From Prevotellaceae bacterium (GTDB taxonomy: Bacteria; Bacteroidota; Bacteroidia; Bacteroidales; Bacteroidaceae): 64,000 nt of DNA. Below are positions 8,042 to 16,422 of the stretch, in pieces; within the stretch, counting starts at the first letter, position 1; each line of letters begins with the position of its first letter. Location: assembly GCA_028723525.1 (NCBI GenBank), contig JAQYET010000076.1:62001-126000 (forward strand), in the 5' to 3' direction. The position numbers and the translations under genes are program-made. The notes under the pieces are model-generated. The model saw only the letters and a program-made list of their open reading frames with translations, made no database searches and was not told the origin of the DNA.

Positions 8042-9154
8042 TTGAAAGTGTTTGCAATATATAGAAAGATAATAGTGCCGGCGGTGTTGATGTTGGGCGT
8101 GTTGCCAATGTCTGCTCAGGTGGAGGTGAAGTCGAGTCTCGATTCCACCGAAATCTACATAGGCAGCCAAGCACACATCACCCTCGACGTGACACTGAAG
8201 AACGGAATGAAGCTCGTTCTTCCCGAATACAAGCCGCTGGAGCACATCACCCCGGGCGTGGAGGTGCTCGAACAGAGTGTTGCCGACACGTCGAAACTCG
8301 ACAACGACATGCTGAAAGTGTCGAGAACATACACTCTGACGTCGTTCGACGAGAACATCTATTACATTCCGCCGATGAACGTAAAGGTGGATGGCAAGGA
8401 ATATAAGAGCCGCGAACTCGCGCTGAAGGTGTTCACCGTGGAGGTTGACACGCTGCATCCGGAGAACTTCTATCCCCCGAAAGACGTGCAGAACAACCCC
8501 TTCATGTGGGAAGACTGGAGCGGGCTTTTCGGCATGAGCATGCTGCTTGCGGTGCTCGTAGTCATTGCATATTATCTGTTTACGAGGCTTCGTGAGAACA
8601 AACCCGTGATAGCCAAGGTGAGGTTTGTGAAACGCGTTCCTCCGCATCAGAAAGCCATGAGCGAGATAGAGCGCATCAAGGCAGACAAACTCGCGGCATC
8701 GGAAAACCAGAAAGAGTATTACACCAAACTCGCAGACACGCTGCGAAAGTATATCGAGGAACGTTTCGGATTTAACGCGATGGAGATGACGAGTTCCGAG
8801 ATAATATCGGGCTTGCAGGCCAATGGCGACAGCGATATGATAATGGAGTTGAGAAGTTTGTTTGAAACTGCCGACCTTGTGAAGTTCGCCAAATACTCCA
8901 CCCAAATCAATGAGAACGACAATAATCTTGTGAATGCAATACAGTTCATCAACACCACCAAGGCAGAAGACCTTCCGCAGGTGGAGCGTGTGGAACCGAA
9001 ACTCACCAACGAAGAGAAGCTGGGCATGCGCTACAGGCGCACACTGAAGTGGGCTGTCGGCGTGCTCGTTGCTGTCTGTGCTGCCATTCTGTTGTATATA
9101 ATCTATAACGCGGCAACCCTGTTGTCGTATGAACTTGAGATATGGAGTTTCTGA
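8042..9154 (+). CDS. Membrane-anchored protein of the Bat operon
   Basis: The 370-residue protein has an N-terminal signal sequence (about 1-25, ending MSAQ), a beta-rich periplasmic segment (27-150), one membrane span at about 163-182, a cytoplasmic helical region (190-330) and a second membrane span near 333-358. The extracytoplasmic part resembles the oxygen-tolerance (BatD) repeat type. Bacteroidetes operons carry such a protein between the DUF58 and batA genes, but I do not know a standard gene name. The start is TTG at 8042, because it alone gives a complete signal peptide. Its 3' end overlaps batA by 13 nt. Confidence 0.8.
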   Translation: MKVFAIYRKIIVPAVLMLGVLPMSAQVEVKSSLDSTEIYIGSQAHITLDVTLKNGMKLVLPEYKPLEHITPGVEVLEQSVADTSKLDNDMLKVSRTYTLTSFDENIYYIPPMNVKVDGKEYKSRELALKVFTVEVDTLHPENFYPPKDVQNNPFMWEDWSGLFGMSMLLAVLVVIAYYLFTRLRENKPVIAKVRFVKRVPPHQKAMSEIERIKADKLAASENQKEYYTKLADTLRKYIEERFGFNAMEMTSSEIISGLQANGDSDMIMELRSLFETADLVKFAKYSTQINENDNNLVNAIQFINTTKAEDLPQVERVEPKLTNEEKLGMRYRRTLKWAVGVLVAVCAAILLYIIYNAATLLSYELEIWSF

Positions 9155-10140
9155 ACAAAGAGTGTTTCCTGCTGCTGTTGCTGCTCGTGCCATATTTCTT
9201 GTGGCATGTGCTCTATCGCAAGAAGAGCGAGCCGACAATGAAGATGAGCGACACCAATGTCTATCACTACGCTCCCAAGAGCCTTAAAGTGAGGCTGATG
9301 TGGCTGCCCGATGCGCTGCGAGTGCTCACCTTTGTGCTCGTGGTGATAATTCTGGCTCGCCCGCAGACCCACTCGTCGTGGGGAAAAAGAACCACCGAGG
9401 GCATCGACATAATGCTCGCAATGGACGTTTCGACAAGTATGCTCGCCGAAGACCTCAAGCCCAACCGCATAGAGGCAGCCAAAGAGGTGGCAACGGAGTT
9501 CATTTCCGACCGCCCCGATGACAACATCGGACTTACGGTTTTTGCCGGCGAAGCGTTCACGCAGTGTCCCATGACCACCGACCATACGTCGCTGCTCAAC
9601 CTTCTTCAGAACGTGAGAACCGACATCGCGGCACGGGGGCTCATCGCCGACGGCACTGCCATAGGTATGGGACTTGCCAATGCCGTGAGCCGTTTGAAGG
9701 AAAGCAAGACGAAAAGCAAGGTGGTCATCCTGCTCACCGACGGCAGCAACAACATGGGAGACATATCTCCGCTCACTGCCGCAAACATCGCAAAGAGCCT
9801 CGGAATACGTGTATATACGATAGCCGTGGGCACGAATACCGTCGCGCCATATCCCGTTCAGGTGGGAGGAACCACGCAGTATGTCAATGCCAAGGCTGAT
9901 ATTGACACCAAAACACTTGGCGACATCGCTGCCACTGCCGACGGTCATTTCTATCAGGCGACGAACAACCGTGAGTTGAAACAGATTTATAAAGACATAA
10001 ATAAATTGGAAAAAACGAGGATGGACGTGAAGAAATTCTCGCGTCGATATGACGTTTACCAACCCTTTGCATTGGCGGCTCTGTTGTCGCTGCTGCTCGA
10101 AGTGCTGCTGCGTCTGACAATATTCCGCCGTATTCCATAA
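9142..10140 (+). CDS. batA: BatA, VWA-domain membrane protein
   Basis: The 332-residue protein has two N-terminal membrane segments (about 7-24 and 57-72), a periplasmic VWA domain with metal-ion-dependent adhesion site DVSTS (95-99), DGTAIG and LLTDGSNN, and a C-terminal membrane segment. This is the BatA architecture. Bat proteins were linked to aerotolerance in Bacteroides fragilis; later work questions a direct oxygen role. It overlaps the upstream gene by 13 nt and is 12 nt from batB. Confidence 0.93.
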   Translation: MEFLNKECFLLLLLLVPYFLWHVLYRKKSEPTMKMSDTNVYHYAPKSLKVRLMWLPDALRVLTFVLVVIILARPQTHSSWGKRTTEGIDIMLAMDVSTSMLAEDLKPNRIEAAKEVATEFISDRPDDNIGLTVFAGEAFTQCPMTTDHTSLLNLLQNVRTDIAARGLIADGTAIGMGLANAVSRLKESKTKSKVVILLTDGSNNMGDISPLTAANIAKSLGIRVYTIAVGTNTVAPYPVQVGGTTQYVNAKADIDTKTLGDIAATADGHFYQATNNRELKQIYKDINKLEKTRMDVKKFSRRYDVYQPFALAALLSLLLEVLLRLTIFRRIP

Positions 10141-10152
10141 CAAAGAAAACAA

Positions 10153-11181
10153 ATGTTCAGATTTGAGAGTCCTATATATCTATACCTCTTGGTTCTAATT
10201 CCGATGCTGGCAGTGCTGCGATGGGGCATGCTGAGAAACCGGAAAAAGAAACTTGCGAAGTTCGGAGACATCGCTCTCCTGAACCAACTGATGCCCGACG
10301 TGTCTAAGACCCGTCGCTTGTTGAAGTTCTGGGTGCTGCAGTCGGCATTGGCAATGATAATAATAATGCTGGCGCGTCCGCAGTTGGGGTCGAAGATAAG
10401 CAACGAGACGAGGAACGGCATAGAGGCAGTCATCGCACTTGATATAAGCAACTCGATGCGGGCAGAAGATGTTGTGCCGTCGCGTTTGGAAAAGAGCAAG
10501 ATGCTGATAGAGAACATGGTGGACAACTTCACCAACGATAAGGTGGGGCTGGTGGTATTCGCCGGCGACGCATTTATCCAGCTCCCTATCACGAGCGACT
10601 ATGTGTCGGCGAAGATGTTCATGCAGAACACCCGGCCCGAATTGATTTCCTCGCAAGGCACCGACATTGCCGAGGCCATAAGGATAGCGTCGAGCAGTTT
10701 TACCAAAGCAGACAACATAGGTCGCGCAATCATCGTCATCACCGACGGCGAAGACCACGAGGGTGGGGCGGAAGAGGCTGCCGCGGCTGCTAAAAAGAAA
10801 GGAATGAATGTCTTTGTGCTGGGAGTCGGTTCCGGAAGGGGAGCACTGATACCCGACGGACAGGGCGGATATATGAAAGACAACAGCGGCAGTGAGGTGA
10901 TGTCGGCACTGAACGAAGACATGTGCAGGCAGATAGCCGATGCCGGAGGAGGCGTGTATATACACGTTGACAACACCAATGTGGCGCAGGAAAAACTCAA
11001 TGCGGCACTGGCAAAACTGCAAAAAGGCGAGATAGACAGTGTGATATACAGCGAATACGACGAGCAATTCAGAGCCGTTGGCATAATATTGCTGCTGTTG
11101 CTGATAGCCGAAGTTTGCATCATGGAGAGCCGTAATCCGATGCTGAAGAACGTGAGACTCTTTAAGAGAAAAACAAATTGA
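10153..11181 (+). CDS. batB: BatB, VWA-domain membrane protein
   Basis: This is a paralogue of BatA: 342 residues, two N-terminal membrane segments (about 8-25 and 60-74), a VWA domain with DISNS (97-101), TDIAEAI and VITDGEDHEGGA, and a C-terminal membrane segment (IILLLLLIAEVCIM). It would be anchored in the inner membrane with the VWA domain in the periplasm and probably forms a complex with BatA and BatC. The gene is followed directly by batC. Confidence 0.93.
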   Translation: MFRFESPIYLYLLVLIPMLAVLRWGMLRNRKKKLAKFGDIALLNQLMPDVSKTRRLLKFWVLQSALAMIIIMLARPQLGSKISNETRNGIEAVIALDISNSMRAEDVVPSRLEKSKMLIENMVDNFTNDKVGLVVFAGDAFIQLPITSDYVSAKMFMQNTRPELISSQGTDIAEAIRIASSSFTKADNIGRAIIVITDGEDHEGGAEEAAAAAKKKGMNVFVLGVGSGRGALIPDGQGGYMKDNSGSEVMSALNEDMCRQIADAGGGVYIHVDNTNVAQEKLNAALAKLQKGEIDSVIYSEYDEQFRAVGIILLLLLIAEVCIMESRNPMLKNVRLFKRKTN

Positions 11182-11192
11182 GGAGATTGCAG

Positions 11193-11885
11193 ATGATTAG
11201 AAATATACTTATATCCATACTCTTGACGGTTGCTTCGGCGTCGTTAGCACAGAACGACCGCGACTATATCAGAAGCGGAAACAGGCTTTACCGTGCCAAG
11301 AAGTTTGACAAGGCAGAGGTAGAGTACCGCAAGGCGGTGTCGGTGAATGCCGAAAATCCGCAGGCAGTGTATAATCTGGGATGCGCACTGATGATGTTGC
11401 AGAAAGACTCTGTTGCCGTTGTGCAGTTTGAGCGGGCATCACAACTCGAAACAAACAAACTGCGCCGTGCCAAGTCTAACCACAACGCGGGCGTTATTTT
11501 CCAAAATCACAGGATGTATGACAAGGCTATCGAAGCCTACAAGAAGGCTCTCCGCGACAATCCCAACGACGATCAGACAAGGTATAACCTCGCCTTATGC
11601 AAGAAGTTACTGAAAAATCAGCCTAAGAATAACGATAAGAATAACAACAATAAGGATAAGGACAAGAAGCAGGATAACGACAATAAGGACAAGGATAAGG
11701 ACAAAGATAAAGATAATAAGGACGACAAACAGAAGCAGCAAAATCCTCCTCCAAGGGAACAGATGAGCAAGGATAATGCCGAACAGTTGCTCAACGCGGC
11801 AATGCAGGATGAGAAACAGACGCAGCAGAGACTGCAGAAGGCGATGCAACAGCCGCGGAGAAACCGCAACAATAAGAATTGGTAA
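11193..11885 (+). CDS. batC: BatC, secreted TPR protein
   Basis: The 230-residue protein has a signal peptide (MIRNILISILLTVASASLAQ), about three TPR motifs (residues 22-140), then a low-complexity Lys/Asp/Asn tract (about 145-185) and a Gln-rich tail. BatC TPR proteins bind the VWA Bat proteins in the periplasm. I chose the ATG at 11193 because AGGAG at 11181-11185 is spaced 7 nt before it; a TTG at 11178 overlaps the batB stop. The charged tract is built from AAG/GAT/AAT codons. Confidence 0.9.
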   Translation: MIRNILISILLTVASASLAQNDRDYIRSGNRLYRAKKFDKAEVEYRKAVSVNAENPQAVYNLGCALMMLQKDSVAVVQFERASQLETNKLRRAKSNHNAGVIFQNHRMYDKAIEAYKKALRDNPNDDQTRYNLALCKKLLKNQPKNNDKNNNNKDKDKKQDNDNKDKDKDKDKDNKDDKQKQQNPPPREQMSKDNAEQLLNAAMQDEKQTQQRLQKAMQQPRRNRNNKNW

Positions 11886-11906
11886 ACAGTAACAGAACAC
11901 TCATTT

Positions 11907-14468
11907 ATGAAGAAATATTTCACACTTTTGGCGTTCCTCGCCGTGTTTATGGCTGCAAGGTCACAAACACTCGTCGTCAATGCACCGTCGCATGTGACGA
12001 CCGGCGATAACTTCCGACTGTCATATACAATAAATGCGCAGAGCGTGGGCGACCTACGTCTGGGCACAATTCCCGAAGGATTGGAACTCATTGCAGGACC
12101 GTATAAGTCGGAACAGGCAAGTTATCAGATAAACAACGGTCACACAAGCAGCAGTTGTTCGGTTACTTTCACGTTCATAGTGAGTGCAGACACCCCCGGA
12201 AACTACACCATACCGCCTGCCCGGTTGTCGTTCGGAGGCAAGACAATCAGCTCTCAGGCAGCGAAAGTGAAAGTCTCTGGAACGGCAGCGAACACCGGTG
12301 GGGCCCCGCGGATGCACGATGACAGCGAACCGTCGGGCAGGGTCAATGCTGCCGGTACGCCAATATCGGGCAGAGACTTGTTCATAAAGGTAAGCGCAAA
12401 CAAGACCCGCGTGTATGAGCAAGAGCCGATATTGCTCACGTATAAAGTATATACACTGGTGGATTTGAGCCAGCTTGAGGGCAAGATGCCCGACCTCACA
12501 GGCTTCCATACGCAAGAGGTGAAACTGCCGCAGCAGAAGTCTTTCCATATTGAAAGGGTGAACGGGCGCAACTACCGCTGTGTTACGTGGAGTCAGTATG
12601 TGATGTATCCGCAGATGACCGGTAAACTCGAAATACCCTCTATCACGTTCAACGGCATCGTGGTGCAGCAAAACCGTAACGTAGATCCTTTCGAAGCGTT
12701 CCTCAACGGAGGCTCTGGCTATATTGAAGTGAAGCGAAGCATCAACGCTCCGGGGCTTACCATCAACGTTGAACCGCTGCCAAAGAAGCCTGCAGGGTTC
12801 TCCGGAGGAGTGGGAAAATTCAACATCTCTGCCCAATTAGACAAGAATGTGGTCAAGGCCGGCACGCCGGTCTCGCTGCGAGTAATCGTTGGCGGAACGG
12901 GAAATCTTAAACTGATAAAGCAGCCCACGGTGGCTTTTCCGAAAGACTTTGACAAGTATGACCCTAAGGTGACAGACAAGACAATACTCAAAAGTACCGG
13001 TCTTGAAGGCAACATGATTTACGATTTCTTGGCAGTGCCGCGCAACAAGGGCAGTTACACGGTACCGGCGGTGGAGTTCATCTATTTCGATACCGCCTCC
13101 GGAACATACAAGACGATAAAGACTCAGCCGTTCAACATCACCGTGGAGCAGGGTGATGGCAGTTCGGAAGCCGACGATTTCATGGACATAAGGAACAAGG
13201 ACATACGCCCGATAAAGACAAACGATGTGGCAATGGAACCTTCCGGAGCATTCTTCTTCGGTTCGCCGGCATACATGTTGACGATAGGCGTAATCCTGAT
13301 TTTGTTCCTTTCGCTGTTGTTCATGTTCCGAAAGCGGGCAATCAACAATGCCAACGTTGTGATGATGCGTGGCAAGAAAGCCAACAAGGTGGCAACGAAA
13401 CGACTGCGTGTTGCCCACTCGCTGATGGCAGACAACCGTCAGTCGGAGTTCTACGACGAAGTGTTGAGGGCGTTGTGGGGCTATGTCGGCGACAAGTTTA
13501 ACATCCCCGTGGAGCATCTTTCGCGCGAGAATATCAACGAAATACTTAACGAAAAAGGTGTGGAAGAGCAAGTCGTGGGCAAGTTTGTAGGTGCAATAGA
13601 CGAGTGCGAGTATGAACGTTATGCTCCCGGAGACGCCAAAGGAAACATGAACAAGACATTCGAAACGGCAATGACAGCCATAATGAAGATAGAAGAAACG
13701 GTGAAGAAATCGAAGAAAACGGCTGCTGCGCTGCCACTGTTGCTGCTGCTTGCAATGCCTGTTTCGGTGCACGCCGACAACTCGTTGAAGACCTCTGCCG
13801 ACAACGCTTACGGCAAAGGAGACTATCAACAGGCAATAGGCTACTACGAACAGATGCTGAAGGAGGGTGTCAGTTCGGAAGTATATTACAACTTGGGCAA
13901 CGCATATTATCGCTCGGAGAACATCACTAAGGCGATAATCAATTATGAGCGCGCCCTGCTTTTGTCGCCCGGCGACGACGACATACGTTTCAACCTGCAA
14001 CTCGCAAGGTCTAAAACGATAGACAAGATAGCCTCCGAGAGCGAGATGTTTTTCGTAACATGGTACCGCTCTTTGGTAAGTATTACCAACGTGGATGGCT
14101 GGGCATGCGTCTCGCTTGTGACGCTGTTGTCTGCCCTGTGTCTGGCTTTCGTATATATATTCTCATCCCGAATATGGTTGCGCAAGATAGGATTTTTCTT
14201 GGGGTTGGCAATGCTTCTCGTCTTCGTTGCATCCAATGTCTTTGCTTACAGGCAGCGTGCTATGCTCGTCAACCGCACTGGCGCAGTGATAATATCGCCC
14301 TCGGCAAACGTAAAATCCACCCCTGAGGCGGGCAGCACAGACGTTTTCCTGCTGCACGAAGGAACGAAAGTGGAGATTATAGACGACTCGATGAGAGACT
14401 GGAAGTGCATACATATTGCCAACGGTAAGGAAGGCTGGGTGACGACCAAAGTGCTGGAAAGGATTTAA
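11907..14468 (+). CDS. Fused BatD-BatE protein
   Basis: The 853-residue protein joins two Bat proteins. Residues 1-19 are a signal peptide (ending ARSQ). Residues 20-440 are the BatD oxygen-tolerance beta-sandwich repeats, followed by a membrane span at about 454-473 and a cytoplasmic region (480-600). A second hydrophobic, signal-like segment at about 608-625 (LPLLLLLAMPVSVHAD) opens a BatE part: TPRs (about 628-710), two membrane spans (about 735-780) and a bacterial SH3 domain at the end (about 795-850, KEGWVTTKVLERI). The continuous frame runs through the junction with no stop. PAP2 follows after 5 nt. Confidence 0.9.
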   Translation: MKKYFTLLAFLAVFMAARSQTLVVNAPSHVTTGDNFRLSYTINAQSVGDLRLGTIPEGLELIAGPYKSEQASYQINNGHTSSSCSVTFTFIVSADTPGNYTIPPARLSFGGKTISSQAAKVKVSGTAANTGGAPRMHDDSEPSGRVNAAGTPISGRDLFIKVSANKTRVYEQEPILLTYKVYTLVDLSQLEGKMPDLTGFHTQEVKLPQQKSFHIERVNGRNYRCVTWSQYVMYPQMTGKLEIPSITFNGIVVQQNRNVDPFEAFLNGGSGYIEVKRSINAPGLTINVEPLPKKPAGFSGGVGKFNISAQLDKNVVKAGTPVSLRVIVGGTGNLKLIKQPTVAFPKDFDKYDPKVTDKTILKSTGLEGNMIYDFLAVPRNKGSYTVPAVEFIYFDTASGTYKTIKTQPFNITVEQGDGSSEADDFMDIRNKDIRPIKTNDVAMEPSGAFFFGSPAYMLTIGVILILFLSLLFMFRKRAINNANVVMMRGKKANKVATKRLRVAHSLMADNRQSEFYDEVLRALWGYVGDKFNIPVEHLSRENINEILNEKGVEEQVVGKFVGAIDECEYERYAPGDAKGNMNKTFETAMTAIMKIEETVKKSKKTAAALPLLLLLAMPVSVHADNSLKTSADNAYGKGDYQQAIGYYEQMLKEGVSSEVYYNLGNAYYRSENITKAIINYERALLLSPGDDDIRFNLQLARSKTIDKIASESEMFFVTWYRSLVSITNVDGWACVSLVTLLSALCLAFVYIFSSRIWLRKIGFFLGLAMLLVFVASNVFAYRQRAMLVNRTGAVIISPSANVKSTPEAGSTDVFLLHEGTKVEIIDDSMRDWKCIHIANGKEGWVTTKVLERI

Positions 14469-14473
14469 GACAG

Positions 14474-15169
14474 ATGGAAGAACTCGTGAAACTCGACCAA
14501 ACGATACTCTCATTCCTCAACGGCAGCGACTCGCTTTATGTTGACGGGCTGATGATGTTGCTCACAAACGCCCTCGTTTGGATACCCTTATATCTTGTCT
14601 TGATATTCGTAATAATAAAGAACAACGAGACTATGCCGCAGATACTGCTTGCAATCGGTGCGGCAGTGGCGTGTGTGCTGCTCACCGCCATCGCCGCCGA
14701 CGTGCTGGCAAAGCCCTACTTTGAACGTTGGCGACCTACCAACGACCCTATAATAAAATACGGTATAGATACCGTCGGAGGTATCAGAGAAAACAATTTC
14801 GGCTTCTTTTCCGCCCATGCTGCCAACACAATGGGCATCGCGGTGTTCGTCTCCCTGCTGTTCAGGAGCAGGATGTTATCGTGGCTTATGGTGCTGTGGT
14901 CGCTGCTAAACGGCTACACGCGGCTCTATCTCGGCGTGCATTACCCCGGAGATGTTATCGTGGGATTTCTTTTCGGAGCACTTGTGGGATTTCTCACATA
15001 TATGACATATAAGAAGATATATGTCAAGATTTCCACCAACATGAACTATGTATCGAGTCAATATACCTCAACCGGATATAATCATAGCGACATTCATCTG
15101 ATATTCAACGTAATGATGTTCATCCTGCTTGTCGCCTCTATCGCACCGTTATTTATATCAATAACCTGA
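14474..15169 (+). CDS. PAP2-family membrane phosphatase
   Basis: The 231-residue protein has five or six membrane segments and the three PAP2 acid-phosphatase motifs: KPYFERWRP (80-88), SAH (113-115) in place of the usual SGH, and R150 with H156 and D160 in TRLYLGVHYPGD. Such enzymes dephosphorylate lipid phosphates, for example undecaprenyl pyrophosphate or phosphatidate; the substrate cannot be told from sequence. It is 5 nt after the batD-batE fusion and 6 nt before queA, so it is probably in the same transcript. Confidence 0.88.
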   Translation: MEELVKLDQTILSFLNGSDSLYVDGLMMLLTNALVWIPLYLVLIFVIIKNNETMPQILLAIGAAVACVLLTAIAADVLAKPYFERWRPTNDPIIKYGIDTVGGIRENNFGFFSAHAANTMGIAVFVSLLFRSRMLSWLMVLWSLLNGYTRLYLGVHYPGDVIVGFLFGALVGFLTYMTYKKIYVKISTNMNYVSSQYTSTGYNHSDIHLIFNVMMFILLVASIAPLFISIT

Positions 15170-15175
15170 CAGACG

Positions 15176-16411
15176 ATGACAACAAAAGAGATAAAGATAG
15201 GAGAATTCAACTACGAACTGCCCGATGAGAAAATCGCGAAGTTCCCACTGCCGCAGCGAGACCACAGCAAACTGCTGGTGTATGAGAACGGAAAGCCGGA
15301 CGAAGACATCTTTTATAATCTTCAAGACCACCTCCCGAGCGGTTCGCTGATGATATTCAACAACACGAGAGTTATACAGGCGAGGCTCCACTTCCGCAAG
15401 ACCACAGGCGCGTTGATAGAGGTCTTTCTCCTCGAACCATACCTTCCTGCCGACTACGAGCGCATTTTCCAACAGCGAAAGACATGCTCGTGGCTCTGCA
15501 TGATAGGCAACCTGAAGAAATGGAAGGGCGAAACCCTTGTCCGCGAGATAAATATCGGCAGACGAAAGGTGACGTTGCGGGCAGAAAAAAAGGAGAAACC
15601 GGAAAGTTCCCAGTATGAAAACGTGTGCTTCTCATGGGATAGTGAAGACCTTTCGTTCAGCGAAATACTCGATGCCGTGGGCGAACTCCCCATTCCTCCA
15701 TACCTTAACAGAGACACAGAGGAAAGCGACAAGACCACATATCAGACAGTATATGGCAGGATAGACGGCAGCGTGGCGGCTCCTACGGCAGGACTTCATT
15801 TCAGCGATGCAGTCCTCAAGACTCTCGACAGTAAGGGAATAGAGCGTCAGGAGGTGACACTGCACGTCGGGGCAGGGACTTTCAAGCCCGTGAAAGCAGA
15901 GGAAATAGGCGGTCACGACATGCACACGGAATATATTTGCGTAGAACGCAGGGTGCTGGAGAGCATCATCGCCCACGGCGCAGATGTCGTTGCGGTGGGC
16001 ACTACGAGCGTGAGAACAATCGAAAGCCTGTATTTCATCGGGTCAAAAATTGCCAACAACCCTGAAATCCCTGAAGAACAACTCCACGTTGACCAGTGGG
16101 AACCATACGAGACCGACCATACACTCTCGCCGAAAGAAGCCTTGCAGAACATCATAGACTATCTCGACCGCAACGGTCTGCACTCATTGCACACGAGCAC
16201 GCAGATAATCATTGCCCCGGGATATGAATATAAATATGTGAAAAGACTCATTACCAACTTCCACCAGCCGCAAAGCACGCTGTTGTTGCTTGTCAGCGCG
16301 TTCCTGAAAGGGCACTGGCGCGAAGTTTACGACTATGCCCTCTCTCACGATTTCCGTTTCTTGAGTTATGGCGACAGCAGTCTGTTAGTACCTCCAACGG
16401 ATAATGTTTAA
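15176..16411 (+). CDS. queA: QueA, tRNA preQ1(34) ribosyltransferase-isomerase
   Basis: QueA transfers and isomerises the ribosyl group of SAM onto preQ1 in tRNA to make epoxyqueuosine. The 411-residue protein has the family patterns MIFNNTRVIQARL, GRIDGSVAAPTAGLHFS, LHVGAGTFKPV and NFHQPQSTLLLLVSAF. It is longer than the roughly 350-residue enterobacterial enzyme, as usual in Bacteroidetes, with an insertion around 90-150. It lies 6 nt after PAP2 and 11 nt before nadE. Confidence 0.96.
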   Translation: MTTKEIKIGEFNYELPDEKIAKFPLPQRDHSKLLVYENGKPDEDIFYNLQDHLPSGSLMIFNNTRVIQARLHFRKTTGALIEVFLLEPYLPADYERIFQQRKTCSWLCMIGNLKKWKGETLVREINIGRRKVTLRAEKKEKPESSQYENVCFSWDSEDLSFSEILDAVGELPIPPYLNRDTEESDKTTYQTVYGRIDGSVAAPTAGLHFSDAVLKTLDSKGIERQEVTLHVGAGTFKPVKAEEIGGHDMHTEYICVERRVLESIIAHGADVVAVGTTSVRTIESLYFIGSKIANNPEIPEEQLHVDQWEPYETDHTLSPKEALQNIIDYLDRNGLHSLHTSTQIIIAPGYEYKYVKRLITNFHQPQSTLLLLVSAFLKGHWREVYDYALSHDFRFLSYGDSSLLVPPTDNV

Positions 16412-16422
16412 ACAGAAAGCCT

